A DNA stretch of 64,000 nt from an uncultured Rhizobium sp. (GTDB lineage Bacteria > Pseudomonadota > Alphaproteobacteria > Rhizobiales > Rhizobiaceae). This document shows positions 43,024 to 50,412 of the stretch, piece after piece. The position numbers were made by a program, and so were the translations under genes. The notes under the pieces were generated by a model, which did not search any database, had not been told where the DNA came from, and saw nothing but the letters and a program-made list of their open reading frames with translations. Within the stretch, counting starts at the first letter, position 1; every line of letters begins with the position of its first letter. The stretch lies in the NCBI GenBank assembly GCA_945952045.1, contig CAMFHE010000003.1:1-64000 (forward strand), in the 5' to 3' direction.

Positions 43024-44949
43024 ATGAAATTTCTGACGACGACTGCCGATCCGGCCAAGGTGCCGCTTCTTCTCCTGCCCGGAACCGCCTGCGATGAACG
43101 GCTGTTTTCGCCGCTTCTGGAAAGGCTGGGTTTTGACGGGCCGGTACTTTTTGGGGCCATGCGGCACGCGCGCGCCATGCCGGAGATGGCGGAAACGCTG
43201 CTGGCGGATGCGCCGGAGCGGTTTGTCCTGCTCGGCTTTTCGCTCGGCGGCATCGCGGCTCTGGAAATCGCCGCACAAGCGCCGGAACGCCTCGCCGGCC
43301 TGATCCTCATCGACACGACGCCGCGCCCGGACCCGGAGGCCAATGCGGCCCCGCGCCGCGCCGCGCTCGCCAAGGCCCGCGACGAAGGCATGGCCGGCTA
43401 TATCGACGACGCCTGGCCGCGCCTCGTCGCTACGGAGAATGTTGCAAACGAAGATTTACACGCGCTGATCGTCGATATGGCGGTCGCATCCGGTGCTGTC
43501 GTTCTGGACGACCAGACGGAACTTGCCATCAACCGCGCCGACAGTCGCCCGCGACTGAAGCATATCGCCTGCCCCGTGCTGGTGCTGGCCGGCGCCGAGG
43601 AGCAGGTTTGCCCAATCGAGGCGCATCGCGAGATCGCTGCCGGCATCGCCGGCGCGGAATTTCACCCCATAGATGGCGCCGGACACTTTTCTCCCCTTGA
43701 AAAGCCCGACGCCGTCGCATTCCATATTCGCCAATGGCTGGCTTCCGGCTCAGCCTCGGCGTCGCAATCCGGCCGGAGCCGACAAGGAGCAGACATGAGC
43801 GAGAATGACGTGAAATCAACCAAGCCCGCCCCCCTGAAGACCCGCGAGCCCGTCGAGCAGGTTTTGCAGGTCGAGCGGCGCGACTATGTGGAGCTGGCGC
43901 CCGTCGACCGGCCGCGCGGCCAGGCAATGGAAGGTTTCGACGAGATCTATACCGATATCGTCGATTACATCGTGCGCTGCACGCACCGCATCTGGGACGA
44001 GCGCGACATCGGCCTGATCTACAGCCACTACACCCATAATTGCGTACTCTACGGCACGCTCGGCACGATCTATAACCGTGAGGACGTGGTGCGCGACACG
44101 ATCCAGCGCCTCGTTTCCCTGCCGGAACGGCGCGGCATGGCGACCCAGGTTCTGTGGCGCGGCAACGACCAGGAAGGCTTTTATACCTCGCATCTGGTCA
44201 CCGGATCGGGCCGGCATACGCAATACGGCCATTTCGGCCAGCCGACCGGCCGCACCTTCGTGTCGCGCACGATTGCCGACTGCATGATCCATCGCAACAA
44301 GATCTATCGCGAATGGGTGGTCGCAGACACGATGGCGATCATCAAGCAGCTGGGTCTCGACCCCAATGCATTCGCCGAGCGTTTCGCCAAGGCGGCCTTC
44401 GACAAGGGGCTGCTGTCGCTCGATATCGGTGAAAACCGCCGCCTGCTCGGCCAGTATCCGCCGGAAGCGGTCGCCGATACCTCGATTGCCCATAACGAAC
44501 TGGAAGCCGAAACGCTGCAATGGCTGCATGAGGTCTTCAACCAGCGCATGTTCGGCAAGATCAAGGACGTCTATGCCCCGAACTGCCAGTATCATGGCCC
44601 GCTGATGAAGGAACTCTATGGCGTCGCCGCCGTCACCCACCAGCATCTCGGCCTGATCGGCTCGATCCCGGATGCCGCCTATATGCCGCAGCATATCTGC
44701 TCGACCCCTTGCGAAGAGGGCGGCGTCAAGGTTGCCGTGCGCTGGCTGATGGAAGGCCATCACCTCGGCTACGGCATCCTGCAGGAACTCGGCGATCCAA
44801 CCGGCGCGCGCCTTCAGGTGATGGGCATGACCCACTACCACTACAAGGACGGCAAGATCGTCGACGAATGGAACGTCTATGACGAGCTGTCGCTGCTGAC
44901 GCAGGTCAAGCTCGCAAGGCTCGCCGCCGAGGCTCAGAACCCGGTCTAA
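43024..44949 (+). CDS. Alpha/beta hydrolase fused in frame to a SnoaL/NTF2-like protein
   Basis: The 641-residue reading frame joins two proteins. Residues 1-240 are an alpha/beta hydrolase with nucleophile Ser in LLGFSLGGIA, an Asp in the LAGAEEQVCP region and the catalytic His in GAGHFSPLE. After a 16-residue Ser-rich linker, residues from about 258 (ATG 43795) form a 384-residue protein with two SnoaL/NTF2-like folds. An AAGGAGCAGAC ribosome site precedes ATG 43795, so the second part is probably also made alone. The fusion could reflect loss of a stop codon. The hydrolase start at 43024 is the likeliest; the frame is open to 42892. Substrate unknown. Confidence 0.8.
   Translation: MKFLTTTADPAKVPLLLLPGTACDERLFSPLLERLGFDGPVLFGAMRHARAMPEMAETLLADAPERFVLLGFSLGGIAALEIAAQAPERLAGLILIDTTPRPDPEANAAPRRAALAKARDEGMAGYIDDAWPRLVATENVANEDLHALIVDMAVASGAVVLDDQTELAINRADSRPRLKHIACPVLVLAGAEEQVCPIEAHREIAAGIAGAEFHPIDGAGHFSPLEKPDAVAFHIRQWLASGSASASQSGRSRQGADMSENDVKSTKPAPLKTREPVEQVLQVERRDYVELAPVDRPRGQAMEGFDEIYTDIVDYIVRCTHRIWDERDIGLIYSHYTHNCVLYGTLGTIYNREDVVRDTIQRLVSLPERRGMATQVLWRGNDQEGFYTSHLVTGSGRHTQYGHFGQPTGRTFVSRTIADCMIHRNKIYREWVVADTMAIIKQLGLDPNAFAERFAKAAFDKGLLSLDIGENRRLLGQYPPEAVADTSIAHNELEAETLQWLHEVFNQRMFGKIKDVYAPNCQYHGPLMKELYGVAAVTHQHLGLIGSIPDAAYMPQHICSTPCEEGGVKVAVRWLMEGHHLGYGILQELGDPTGARLQVMGMTHYHYKDGKIVDEWNVYDELSLLTQVKLARLAAEAQNPV
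43795..44949 (+). CDS. SnoaL-like protein, probable independent product of the fused frame
   Basis: The internal ATG at 43795, preceded by AAGGAG with six bases of spacing, starts a 384-residue protein beginning MSENDVKSTK. Two SnoaL/NTF2-type folds are suggested: the first around DIVDYIVRCTHRIWDERDIG, the second around LHEVFNQRMFGKIKDVYAPN. Each covers roughly 120 residues, with a helical linker between. SnoaL-like folds act as cyclases, isomerases or ligand-binding domains. It is listed separately because the ribosome site looks functional; without transcript or protein data it may equally be only the C-terminal half of the fusion. Confidence 0.6.
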   Translation: MSENDVKSTKPAPLKTREPVEQVLQVERRDYVELAPVDRPRGQAMEGFDEIYTDIVDYIVRCTHRIWDERDIGLIYSHYTHNCVLYGTLGTIYNREDVVRDTIQRLVSLPERRGMATQVLWRGNDQEGFYTSHLVTGSGRHTQYGHFGQPTGRTFVSRTIADCMIHRNKIYREWVVADTMAIIKQLGLDPNAFAERFAKAAFDKGLLSLDIGENRRLLGQYPPEAVADTSIAHNELEAETLQWLHEVFNQRMFGKIKDVYAPNCQYHGPLMKELYGVAAVTHQHLGLIGSIPDAAYMPQHICSTPCEEGGVKVAVRWLMEGHHLGYGILQELGDPTGARLQVMGMTHYHYKDGKIVDEWNVYDELSLLTQVKLARLAAEAQNPV

Positions 44950-44972
44950 GAGCTTATCGAGGAGAGAATGCG

Positions 44973-44997
44973 AGGGCCGGCGGATACGTCCGGCCCT
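44973..44997. terminator. Terminator between convergent genes
   Basis: AGGGCCGG (44973-44980) and CCGGCCCT (44990-44997) form an 8-bp stem with a nine-base loop, followed by TTCGTTTC on the plus strand. It lies 24 bases after the fused hydrolase-SnoaL stop and just beyond the Nudix gene end on the other strand. Confidence 0.7.
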
Positions 44998-45005
44998 TTC
45001 GTTTC

Positions 45006-45530
45006 TCAACGGGGCGTGAAATCGACCAGCAGCGATTTCAACTCGATTTCGCGCACGCGGCGCGCCGCTTCGTCGGGGCTGACCCAGGCCAGCAGGCGCT
45101 GGCCGCGCTCCTTGAATTTCTCGCTCGCATCGGTGATTTCGATCTGGAATATATCGACGATGCACGGCGCGACATCGCCGTCGTCGAGCAGTTTAAGGTA
45201 GGTGTAGTTGCCGACCGGCTTCTTTCGGACGCGGCCACGCACGCCGGCTTCCTGAAATGCCTCGATCGCCGCCACCTTGTGCGGCTCCTTGTCCTTCATC
45301 GGCCAGCCCTTGGGCATGATCCAGCGACCGCTGACGCGCGACGTTACCAGCAGGATTTCGATACCCCCGCCATCCGGCAGGCGTCTGAAACACAAGGCGG
45401 CATATTGCTGGCGGAATGAACCCGAAAACAGTTTGTGCGGTGTCTCCGCCAGTTTCTCCAGAAGCGTTTTCGGCTTGCGTAGGTCCGGCGTCTTGCTCTT
45501 CTTGCCTGTCTTCACGTTCCCTGTCGCCAT
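45006..45530 (-). CDS. Nudix-family protein with altered Nudix box
   Basis: This 174-residue protein has the Nudix fold signature starting at GWPMKDKEPHKVAAIEAFQE and ending AGV. Against the consensus Gx5Ex7REUxEExGU, the first Glu is Lys, the Arg is Ile and one of the metal-binding Glu residues is Gln. Rhizobial relatives of the diphosphoinositol-polyphosphate/Ap4A type usually keep REAxEEAG. Catalysis may be weak or changed. The N-terminus is Lys-rich. The gene is transcribed alone, convergent with the hydrolase-SnoaL gene. Confidence 0.8.
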   Translation of the reverse strand: MATGNVKTGKKSKTPDLRKPKTLLEKLAETPHKLFSGSFRQQYAALCFRRLPDGGGIEILLVTSRVSGRWIMPKGWPMKDKEPHKVAAIEAFQEAGVRGRVRKKPVGNYTYLKLLDDGDVAPCIVDIFQIEITDASEKFKERGQRLLAWVSPDEAARRVREIELKSLLVDFTPR

Positions 45531-45684
45531 TGTTTCGGCATTTGCACCGAACCCTACGGCATCTGCTCACTCAATTGAAGATCGTCACAGTTGAACAGGT
45601 AGCCAATATCGCAAAACAGGAGCCGATCCTGTGGAAAGCGTGCGCGAAGGCCGGCAACAGCCAGCCTTCGCCTGATCGACAGTA

Positions 45685-46278
45685 TCAACGCAGGTTGCGC
45701 AGACGTTCCTTTTCGACTTCGGCCGCGTCGTAAGGCGGCAGAGTGTCGTCGAACCGCGCCCAGCCCTGTTCGTTATAGGCAGCGCGGCGCGTGGCCGGAT
45801 CGACCCAGCTGGACTGGCGCAGGATGCTTTCGGCCTCGGTGTAGAGCTCGTCGGGAACGCGCGCAGTCACCAGCGTGCCGCCACGGCGCACGCCTTCGGC
45901 ATAGACATGGGCATTTTCTTCGGAAACACCGGAATCCGTCAGCGCTCCGATCAGGCCGCCCGCCGCACCGCCGGCGACCGCGCCGGCAGCGACGCCGGCT
46001 GCCGTCGATGCAAGCCAGCCGGCGGCAACCACCGGGCCGACCCCGGGAATGGCCATAATGCCGAGGCCGGTCAGCAGACCGCCGATTCCGCCAACCGCAG
46101 CGCCGATGCCGGCGCCGGTGCCAGCCCCTTCGGCAGCGTTTGAATCCTTGTCATAACGTCCATCGGCATTGTTGGAGACGATGCTGATATCGTCGGATGC
46201 GATGCCGCGGGCTTCCAAAGCGCTGACCGCAGCGCGCGCATCGGAGTAATCGTCGAAAAGTCCGGTTGCGGTTTTCAT
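45685..46278 (-). CDS. Glycine-zipper stress protein (general stress protein 17M-like)
   Basis: This 197-residue protein begins with a YflT/GSP17M-like domain (TGLFDDYSDARAAVSALEARG). A long Gly/Ala-rich hydrophobic zone (about 50-115), rich in GxxxG-type repeats such as GAGTGAGIGAAVGGIGGLL, follows, then a second small domain (ENAHVYAEGVRRGGTLVTA). Such proteins are general-stress or membrane-associated; their biochemical role is unknown. The start at 46278 follows GAAGGAGCACGC. It lies 23 bases after the small secreted-protein gene and is probably cotranscribed with it. Confidence 0.82.
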   Translation of the reverse strand: MKTATGLFDDYSDARAAVSALEARGIASDDISIVSNNADGRYDKDSNAAEGAGTGAGIGAAVGGIGGLLTGLGIMAIPGVGPVVAAGWLASTAAGVAAGAVAGGAAGGLIGALTDSGVSEENAHVYAEGVRRGGTLVTARVPDELYTEAESILRQSSWVDPATRRAAYNEQGWARFDDTLPPYDAAEVEKERLRNLR

Positions 46279-46301
46279 AAGCGTGCTCCTTCAGCTTTGG
46301 G

Positions 46302-46619
46302 TTAGTTGGCGACGATGTTGCCCTGATAATCCAGGGCCACGTTGACGGACTTGCCATCCTTCATGGCAGTGCCGCGCCACACACCCTTGTCGTCAAGTTT
46401 CAGCCCCGCCACGTCGGCATAGCCGGCCTCGACGATGCGATCCTTGGCCTGGGTTTCGGTGAAGCTGTTGGCGCCTTCGACAGGCGCGGTGGGGTTGGCG
46501 CTGTCGGGTGTCGCCACGGCCGGCGTGTTGCCATCGCTTGCCGGAGCGGTCGAGGTCTGCGCGAAGGCAGCAAGGGTCGATGCGCCGACGAACGCGGCGG
46601 CGAGCAGTAGCTTTTTCAT
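46302..46619 (-). CDS. Small periplasmic PepSY-like protein
   Basis: This 105-residue protein has a signal peptide (cut after LAAFA, about residue 20), a Ser/Pro/Thr-rich spacer and a small C-terminal domain. The domain includes TETQAKDRIVEAGYADVAGL, ending NVALDYQGNIVAN. This matches the PepSY-like pattern found in many rhizobial exported proteins, with unknown, possibly stress-related roles. The start follows GAGGAAACGATT. It is the first gene of a pair with the glycine-zipper protein. Confidence 0.78.
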   Translation of the reverse strand: MKKLLLAAAFVGASTLAAFAQTSTAPASDGNTPAVATPDSANPTAPVEGANSFTETQAKDRIVEAGYADVAGLKLDDKGVWRGTAMKDGKSVNVALDYQGNIVAN

Positions 46620-46703
46620 AATCGTTTCCTCGTGTTAGCCTTGTGACAGGCCTAGAGAAAACATCCGTTCATCCGTTTTGTTCCAAGCCGGAAAAAGAAA
46701 CCG

Positions 46704-47300
46704 TCAGGGCTTGTCTCCAGCCAGATGCCGTTCCAGAAAAGCGAGGGTGTCCTGCCCCCAATACAGCTCGTCCTCCAGGATATAGGTCGGAAAACCGAAG
46801 ACGCCGCGACGCGTCGCCTGCGCGCGATCAGCATCCCATTTCGCCCTGACGTCGTCATCCGCCTGCCGGAGGCCGAGCGCTTTGCCATCGAAGCCGGCGG
46901 CATCGGCAACCGCTTCGGCAATGTCCGGGCGGCCGATATCCCTCGCTTGCGCCCAGAAGGCATGTTGCAAGGCGCGGGTCAGGGCGATCCAGTCATGCCC
47001 GTCGAAAAAGGCGGCGACCACCAGCAGCGAGGCTGGCGTCGGATCGCCAAGCGCCGGCCGGTCGTCGAGCAGCAAGGTCTTGCCGCGCACCCCAGCCCAG
47101 CGCCGGAGATCGCGTGTTCCATAGGCGCGCCGCACCTCCGGACGATTGCGGGAAAAAATGCCGCCATTCTCCTCGATGATCGTGGTCAGATAGGGCGTAA
47201 TCCGGGCCTCGTGCTTTGCAGCCAGATCCACCAGCGTGTCGAGACCGAGATAGGCCCAGGGCGAGCCGATGGAAAAGAAATAATCGATGGTCTTCGTCAC
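46704..47300 (-). CDS. Kappa-class GST / hydroxychromene-carboxylate isomerase-like protein (DsbA fold)
   Basis: This 198-residue protein has the DsbA-like thioredoxin fold with the active Ser segment DYFFSIGSPWAYLG at its start. It ends with the cis-Pro region GVFGFPTYILEDELYWGQD. Relatives are glutathione transferases of the kappa class and 2-hydroxychromene-2-carboxylate isomerases, which use glutathione. The GTG start at 47300 follows AGGAG and lies one base after the preceding stop, so it is the ninth and last gene of the operon. A glutathione-dependent step on a sulfur compound fits the neighbours but is inference. Confidence 0.82.
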   Translation of the reverse strand: MTKTIDYFFSIGSPWAYLGLDTLVDLAAKHEARITPYLTTIIEENGGIFSRNRPEVRRAYGTRDLRRWAGVRGKTLLLDDRPALGDPTPASLLVVAAFFDGHDWIALTRALQHAFWAQARDIGRPDIAEAVADAAGFDGKALGLRQADDDVRAKWDADRAQATRRGVFGFPTYILEDELYWGQDTLAFLERHLAGDKP

Positions 47301-47301
47301 T

Positions 47302-48363
47302 TTACGCGGCTCCTGTCTGGGCGAGCGCCGGCGGCGCATTTGTCTCGATTTCGCCTTGCGGCTGCCAGCCGAGTTCCGGGGCAATGCGGGCGGAGAAATC
47401 TCCGACGATCTGGCGATATTCCTCGTCCTCGAATTCGTAGGGGAGTTCGAGGCGCAATTCGCGGACATGCGGCAGGATCGGATCGGCGAACAGGCGCTCG
47501 AGAATCTGCTCCGATGTGCCGACAATATCTTGCGCGAACAGGGTTCGGCGCTCGCCCTGCGGGGTCAGCGTCCGTTCGTGACGGCCGGCGGCATAATCGA
47601 GATAGCGCTGGCGGGTTCTGGCATCGGCGCTGTCGAGCGGCACGATCACCCGGCCGAGCGCCACGCGGCGATCACCGCCTCCGGCAACGCGGTAGGTTTC
47701 AAGCTGGCGCGCCTGCGCGACGAAGAAATCGTCGGTCCCCTCGCCGGTGGTGACATTGCCGATCAGCAGGTTGAAGCCGTTCTGCCCCGCCCATGCGGCG
47801 GAGCGCAGCGAGCCGCCGCCATACCAGACGCGCTCGGTCAGGCCTTTCGCATGCGGCTGCAGCCGCGGGCGTTGCGGGCCGAAGGGCGTCTTGATGCGGG
47901 TGGTCTCGTCGCCGACGAAGGGGCTGCGCAGGTTTTCGACGAAGCGCAGCACCCGCTGATGCGAGAAATCGTAGGTTTCCCAATCGCCGTCGAAGGCGAG
48001 CGGTCCGATGAGTTCGGCATGCAGCGGCCGGCCGGCGCTGAGGCCGATGTTCAGCCGTCCGCCGGAGAGGACGTCGACGGTGGAGAGATCCTCGGCCAGC
48101 CGGTAGGGGCTTTCATAACCGATGGGAATGACCGCCGTGCCGAGCTGGATGCGGCGCGTGCGCTGGCTCGCTGCGGCGAGGAAGGCGGTTGCCGAGGAAA
48201 TGCCGGGCTCCAGATGCCGCTGGCGCACCCAGGCGCTGTTAAAACCCAGCGCCTCGCCATGTTCGAGCAGCCGCAGTGTCTTTTCGAGCCCGGCCAGCGG
48301 ATCGGCGGCGGGATAATTGCCCGGCGTCAGGAAGCCGATATGGCCGATGGAGGGTTTGCTCAT
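47302..48363 (-). CDS. Luciferase-like flavin-dependent monooxygenase (LLM class)
   Basis: This 353-residue protein has the bacterial-luciferase-like TIM-barrel pattern: HGEALGFNSAWVRQRHLEPG, TRRIQLGTAVIPIGYESPYRLAED and LSGGRLNIGLSAGRP. These enzymes use reduced flavin from a separate reductase to oxygenate small molecules, often cleaving C-S or C-N bonds. No flavin reductase gene lies within the operon. It is 15 bases downstream of a binding-protein gene. It is one of three such monooxygenases in this operon, from different subfamilies. Confidence 0.87.
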   Translation of the reverse strand: MSKPSIGHIGFLTPGNYPAADPLAGLEKTLRLLEHGEALGFNSAWVRQRHLEPGISSATAFLAAASQRTRRIQLGTAVIPIGYESPYRLAEDLSTVDVLSGGRLNIGLSAGRPLHAELIGPLAFDGDWETYDFSHQRVLRFVENLRSPFVGDETTRIKTPFGPQRPRLQPHAKGLTERVWYGGGSLRSAAWAGQNGFNLLIGNVTTGEGTDDFFVAQARQLETYRVAGGGDRRVALGRVIVPLDSADARTRQRYLDYAAGRHERTLTPQGERRTLFAQDIVGTSEQILERLFADPILPHVRELRLELPYEFEDEEYRQIVGDFSARIAPELGWQPQGEIETNAPPALAQTGAA

Positions 48364-48378
48364 CGTTCCGCCTCCGGC

Positions 48379-49317
48379 TCAGGATTTCGGCAGGCCGGGT
48401 GGATTGGTCTCAGAGCCCGGCAAGGCTTCCTCGGCCAGCTGCCAGCGGTCGAGGATTTTTGCGTAGACGCCGCTGTCGATCAGGCCGTTGGTGGCGATAG
48501 TCAGGGCATCGGCAAGCCCACTGCCCTTCTTGGTGGCGATGGCGACGTCGGAGCGATCCGGCCAGCCGGCGCTCAAGGTACCGACACGCTTGATGTTGTG
48601 ATCGCGGGCGGCGATGAACACGAGCTGCGCATGCGGCTGGACGATGACATCGGCGCGGCCGGAGGACACGGCCAGCAGGCTGGCGGCCTCGTCGTCGTAA
48701 TATTGCAGCTCCAGCGGTTTCAGGCCGGCGGCGACGTTCTGGTCGTTCCAGCGCAGCAGGATGCGCTCCTGATTGGTGCCGGCGCCGACGATGATTTTCA
48801 GACCGGCCGTATCCTTCGGTTCCTTGATGGCGGTAATGGCGCTGTCGGATTTGACGAAGAAGCCGTGCAGGCCCTGCCGGTAGGTGGAGAAATCGAATTT
48901 CTCCTTGCGCTGCTCGGTAACGCCGACATTGGAGATAACCGCGTCATACTTGCCTGAGGTCAGGCCGAGCGGCCAGTCGATCCAGGCGACCGGCACCAGT
49001 TCCAGTTCGAGCCCGAGGCTTTCGGCAATTGCCGCGGCATAATCCGGGTCGGCGCCGACGACGGTGCGGGCATCGGTGGCGTAACCCGCCAGCGGCGGGC
49101 CGCCGGGGCTGACAGCGACCGTGAACTTGCCGGGCGAAACGAAGGCGAAATCCTTGGCGATGGCCGATATGGCCTTGTCGTTGCGTTCTGCGTGAACGCG
49201 GCCGGCCTGTTCGGGGCTGAGATCGAAGCCATCGGCGGCATATGCCGTGCCGATCAAGGCGAAGGTGGAAACGAGCGCGCCGATCACGAGGCTGCGCCAG
49301 GCCGTTCTGCCGGTCAT
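48379..49317 (-). CDS. Amino-acid-type ABC transporter binding protein (second copy)
   Basis: This 312-residue periplasmic protein has a signal peptide (cut after GTAYA, about residue 27) and the type-II binding-protein fold of the polar amino-acid family. Examples are VAWIDWPLGLTSGKYDAVISNVGVTEQRKEKFDFSTY and IVGAGTNQERILLRW. It is a close paralogue of the product of the gene just upstream (49389) and ends with the same short PxGLPKS tail. Both probably feed the single fused permease-ATPase, perhaps widening the range of substrates. Confidence 0.9.
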   Translation of the reverse strand: MTGRTAWRSLVIGALVSTFALIGTAYAADGFDLSPEQAGRVHAERNDKAISAIAKDFAFVSPGKFTVAVSPGGPPLAGYATDARTVVGADPDYAAAIAESLGLELELVPVAWIDWPLGLTSGKYDAVISNVGVTEQRKEKFDFSTYRQGLHGFFVKSDSAITAIKEPKDTAGLKIIVGAGTNQERILLRWNDQNVAAGLKPLELQYYDDEAASLLAVSSGRADVIVQPHAQLVFIAARDHNIKRVGTLSAGWPDRSDVAIATKKGSGLADALTIATNGLIDSGVYAKILDRWQLAEEALPGSETNPPGLPKS

Positions 49318-49350
49318 GTCATGCTCTCCATGCGGAATTGCAAAGGACGA

Positions 49351-49375
49351 GCCGGCGCCGAGAAGCAGCGCCGGC
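49351..49375 (-). other. Intergenic hairpin between the two binding-protein genes
   Basis: GCCGGCGC (49351-49358) and GCGCCGGC (49368-49375) form an 8-bp stem with a nine-base loop in the 71-base gap. It probably stabilises the upstream binding-protein message or attenuates transcription into the second copy. Confidence 0.55.
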
Positions 49376-49388
49376 CTCTTGTGAAAAA

Positions 49389-50333
49389 TCAGGAGCCGCT
49401 CTTCGGCAGCCCGACCGGGTTGGTGAAGGACTGGTCGATGCCTTCGGCTTCGAGGTTCCAGCGCTTCAACACCTCGCCATATTTGCCGCTCTTGATCAGG
49501 CCGTTGATGGCCACCGTCAGGGCATCGGCAAGGCCGGCGCCCTTGCGGGTGGTAACGGCGATGTCGGCGGTCAGCGGCCAGCCGCCGCTGACGACGCCGA
49601 CCAGCTTTGTCTGGCCCTTGATCGCAGCGCCATAGGCCAGCGTCGCATTCGGATTGAACTCGACATCAGCGCGGCCGGAAGACAGCGCCAGATCGCTGGC
49701 GGCACGGTCGTCGTAATATTGCACCTCGACCGGCTTCAGGCCGGCGGCGACGTTCTGGCGATCCCATTCCAGGATGATTTTTTCCTGGTTGGTCCCCGCG
49801 CCGGTGATGACCTTGAGACCGGCGACATCCTTCGGTTCTTTGATTTCAGTGATCTTGCTGTCGGCCTTGACGTAGAAGCCGAGCACGTCGCGGCGATAGG
49901 TGGAGAAGTCGAACTTTTCCTTGCGCTCCTCGGTGACGGTGACATTGCTGATCACCGCGTCGTATTTGCCGGAGGAAACGCCGAGCGGCCAGTCGGCCCA
50001 GGCGACCGAGACGACCTCAAGCTCCAGCCCCAGCGCATCGGCCAGCAGCGAGGCAATATCCGGATCGGCGCCGACGATGGTCTTGGCATCGGAGGCGAAG
50101 GTAGCAACCGGCGGATCCCAGGCGCTGATGGCGATGGTGAACTTGCCCGGCGCCACAAACTTGAAGTCGGACGAGATGGCCTTGATGGCCTCTTCGTTCT
50201 TCTCGGCGCGAACACGATTGGAGGTATCCGGGCTGAGATCGAATTTCTCCGCCGCCTGCGCGGCGCCCAAACCAAGGGCGGTGATCGTCACCGCACCTGC
50301 CATCAGAAGTTTTGCCTTTTTGAAAAATGTCAT
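49389..50333 (-). CDS. Amino-acid-type ABC transporter binding protein (first copy)
   Basis: This 314-residue periplasmic protein has a signal peptide (cut after GAAQA, about residue 27), then KFDLSPDTSNRVRAEKNEEAI and a polar amino-acid binding fold. Its paralogue lies immediately downstream; the two align without large gaps and share the motif DWPLG or SGKYDAVISN. Binding proteins of this group in related operons carry cystine or S-substituted cysteines. It is preceded by the fused permease-ATPase gene, 79 bases away. Confidence 0.9.
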   Translation of the reverse strand: MTFFKKAKLLMAGAVTITALGLGAAQAAEKFDLSPDTSNRVRAEKNEEAIKAISSDFKFVAPGKFTIAISAWDPPVATFASDAKTIVGADPDIASLLADALGLELEVVSVAWADWPLGVSSGKYDAVISNVTVTEERKEKFDFSTYRRDVLGFYVKADSKITEIKEPKDVAGLKVITGAGTNQEKIILEWDRQNVAAGLKPVEVQYYDDRAASDLALSSGRADVEFNPNATLAYGAAIKGQTKLVGVVSGGWPLTADIAVTTRKGAGLADALTVAINGLIKSGKYGEVLKRWNLEAEGIDQSFTNPVGLPKSGS

Positions 50334-50412
50334 GTCCCGTCTCCGTTTTTCATCTTAAGGTTGTATTTATGGATAGTTTCATTCCGTCCGCGGTCGCGGG
50401 CCGTGAATTTTG

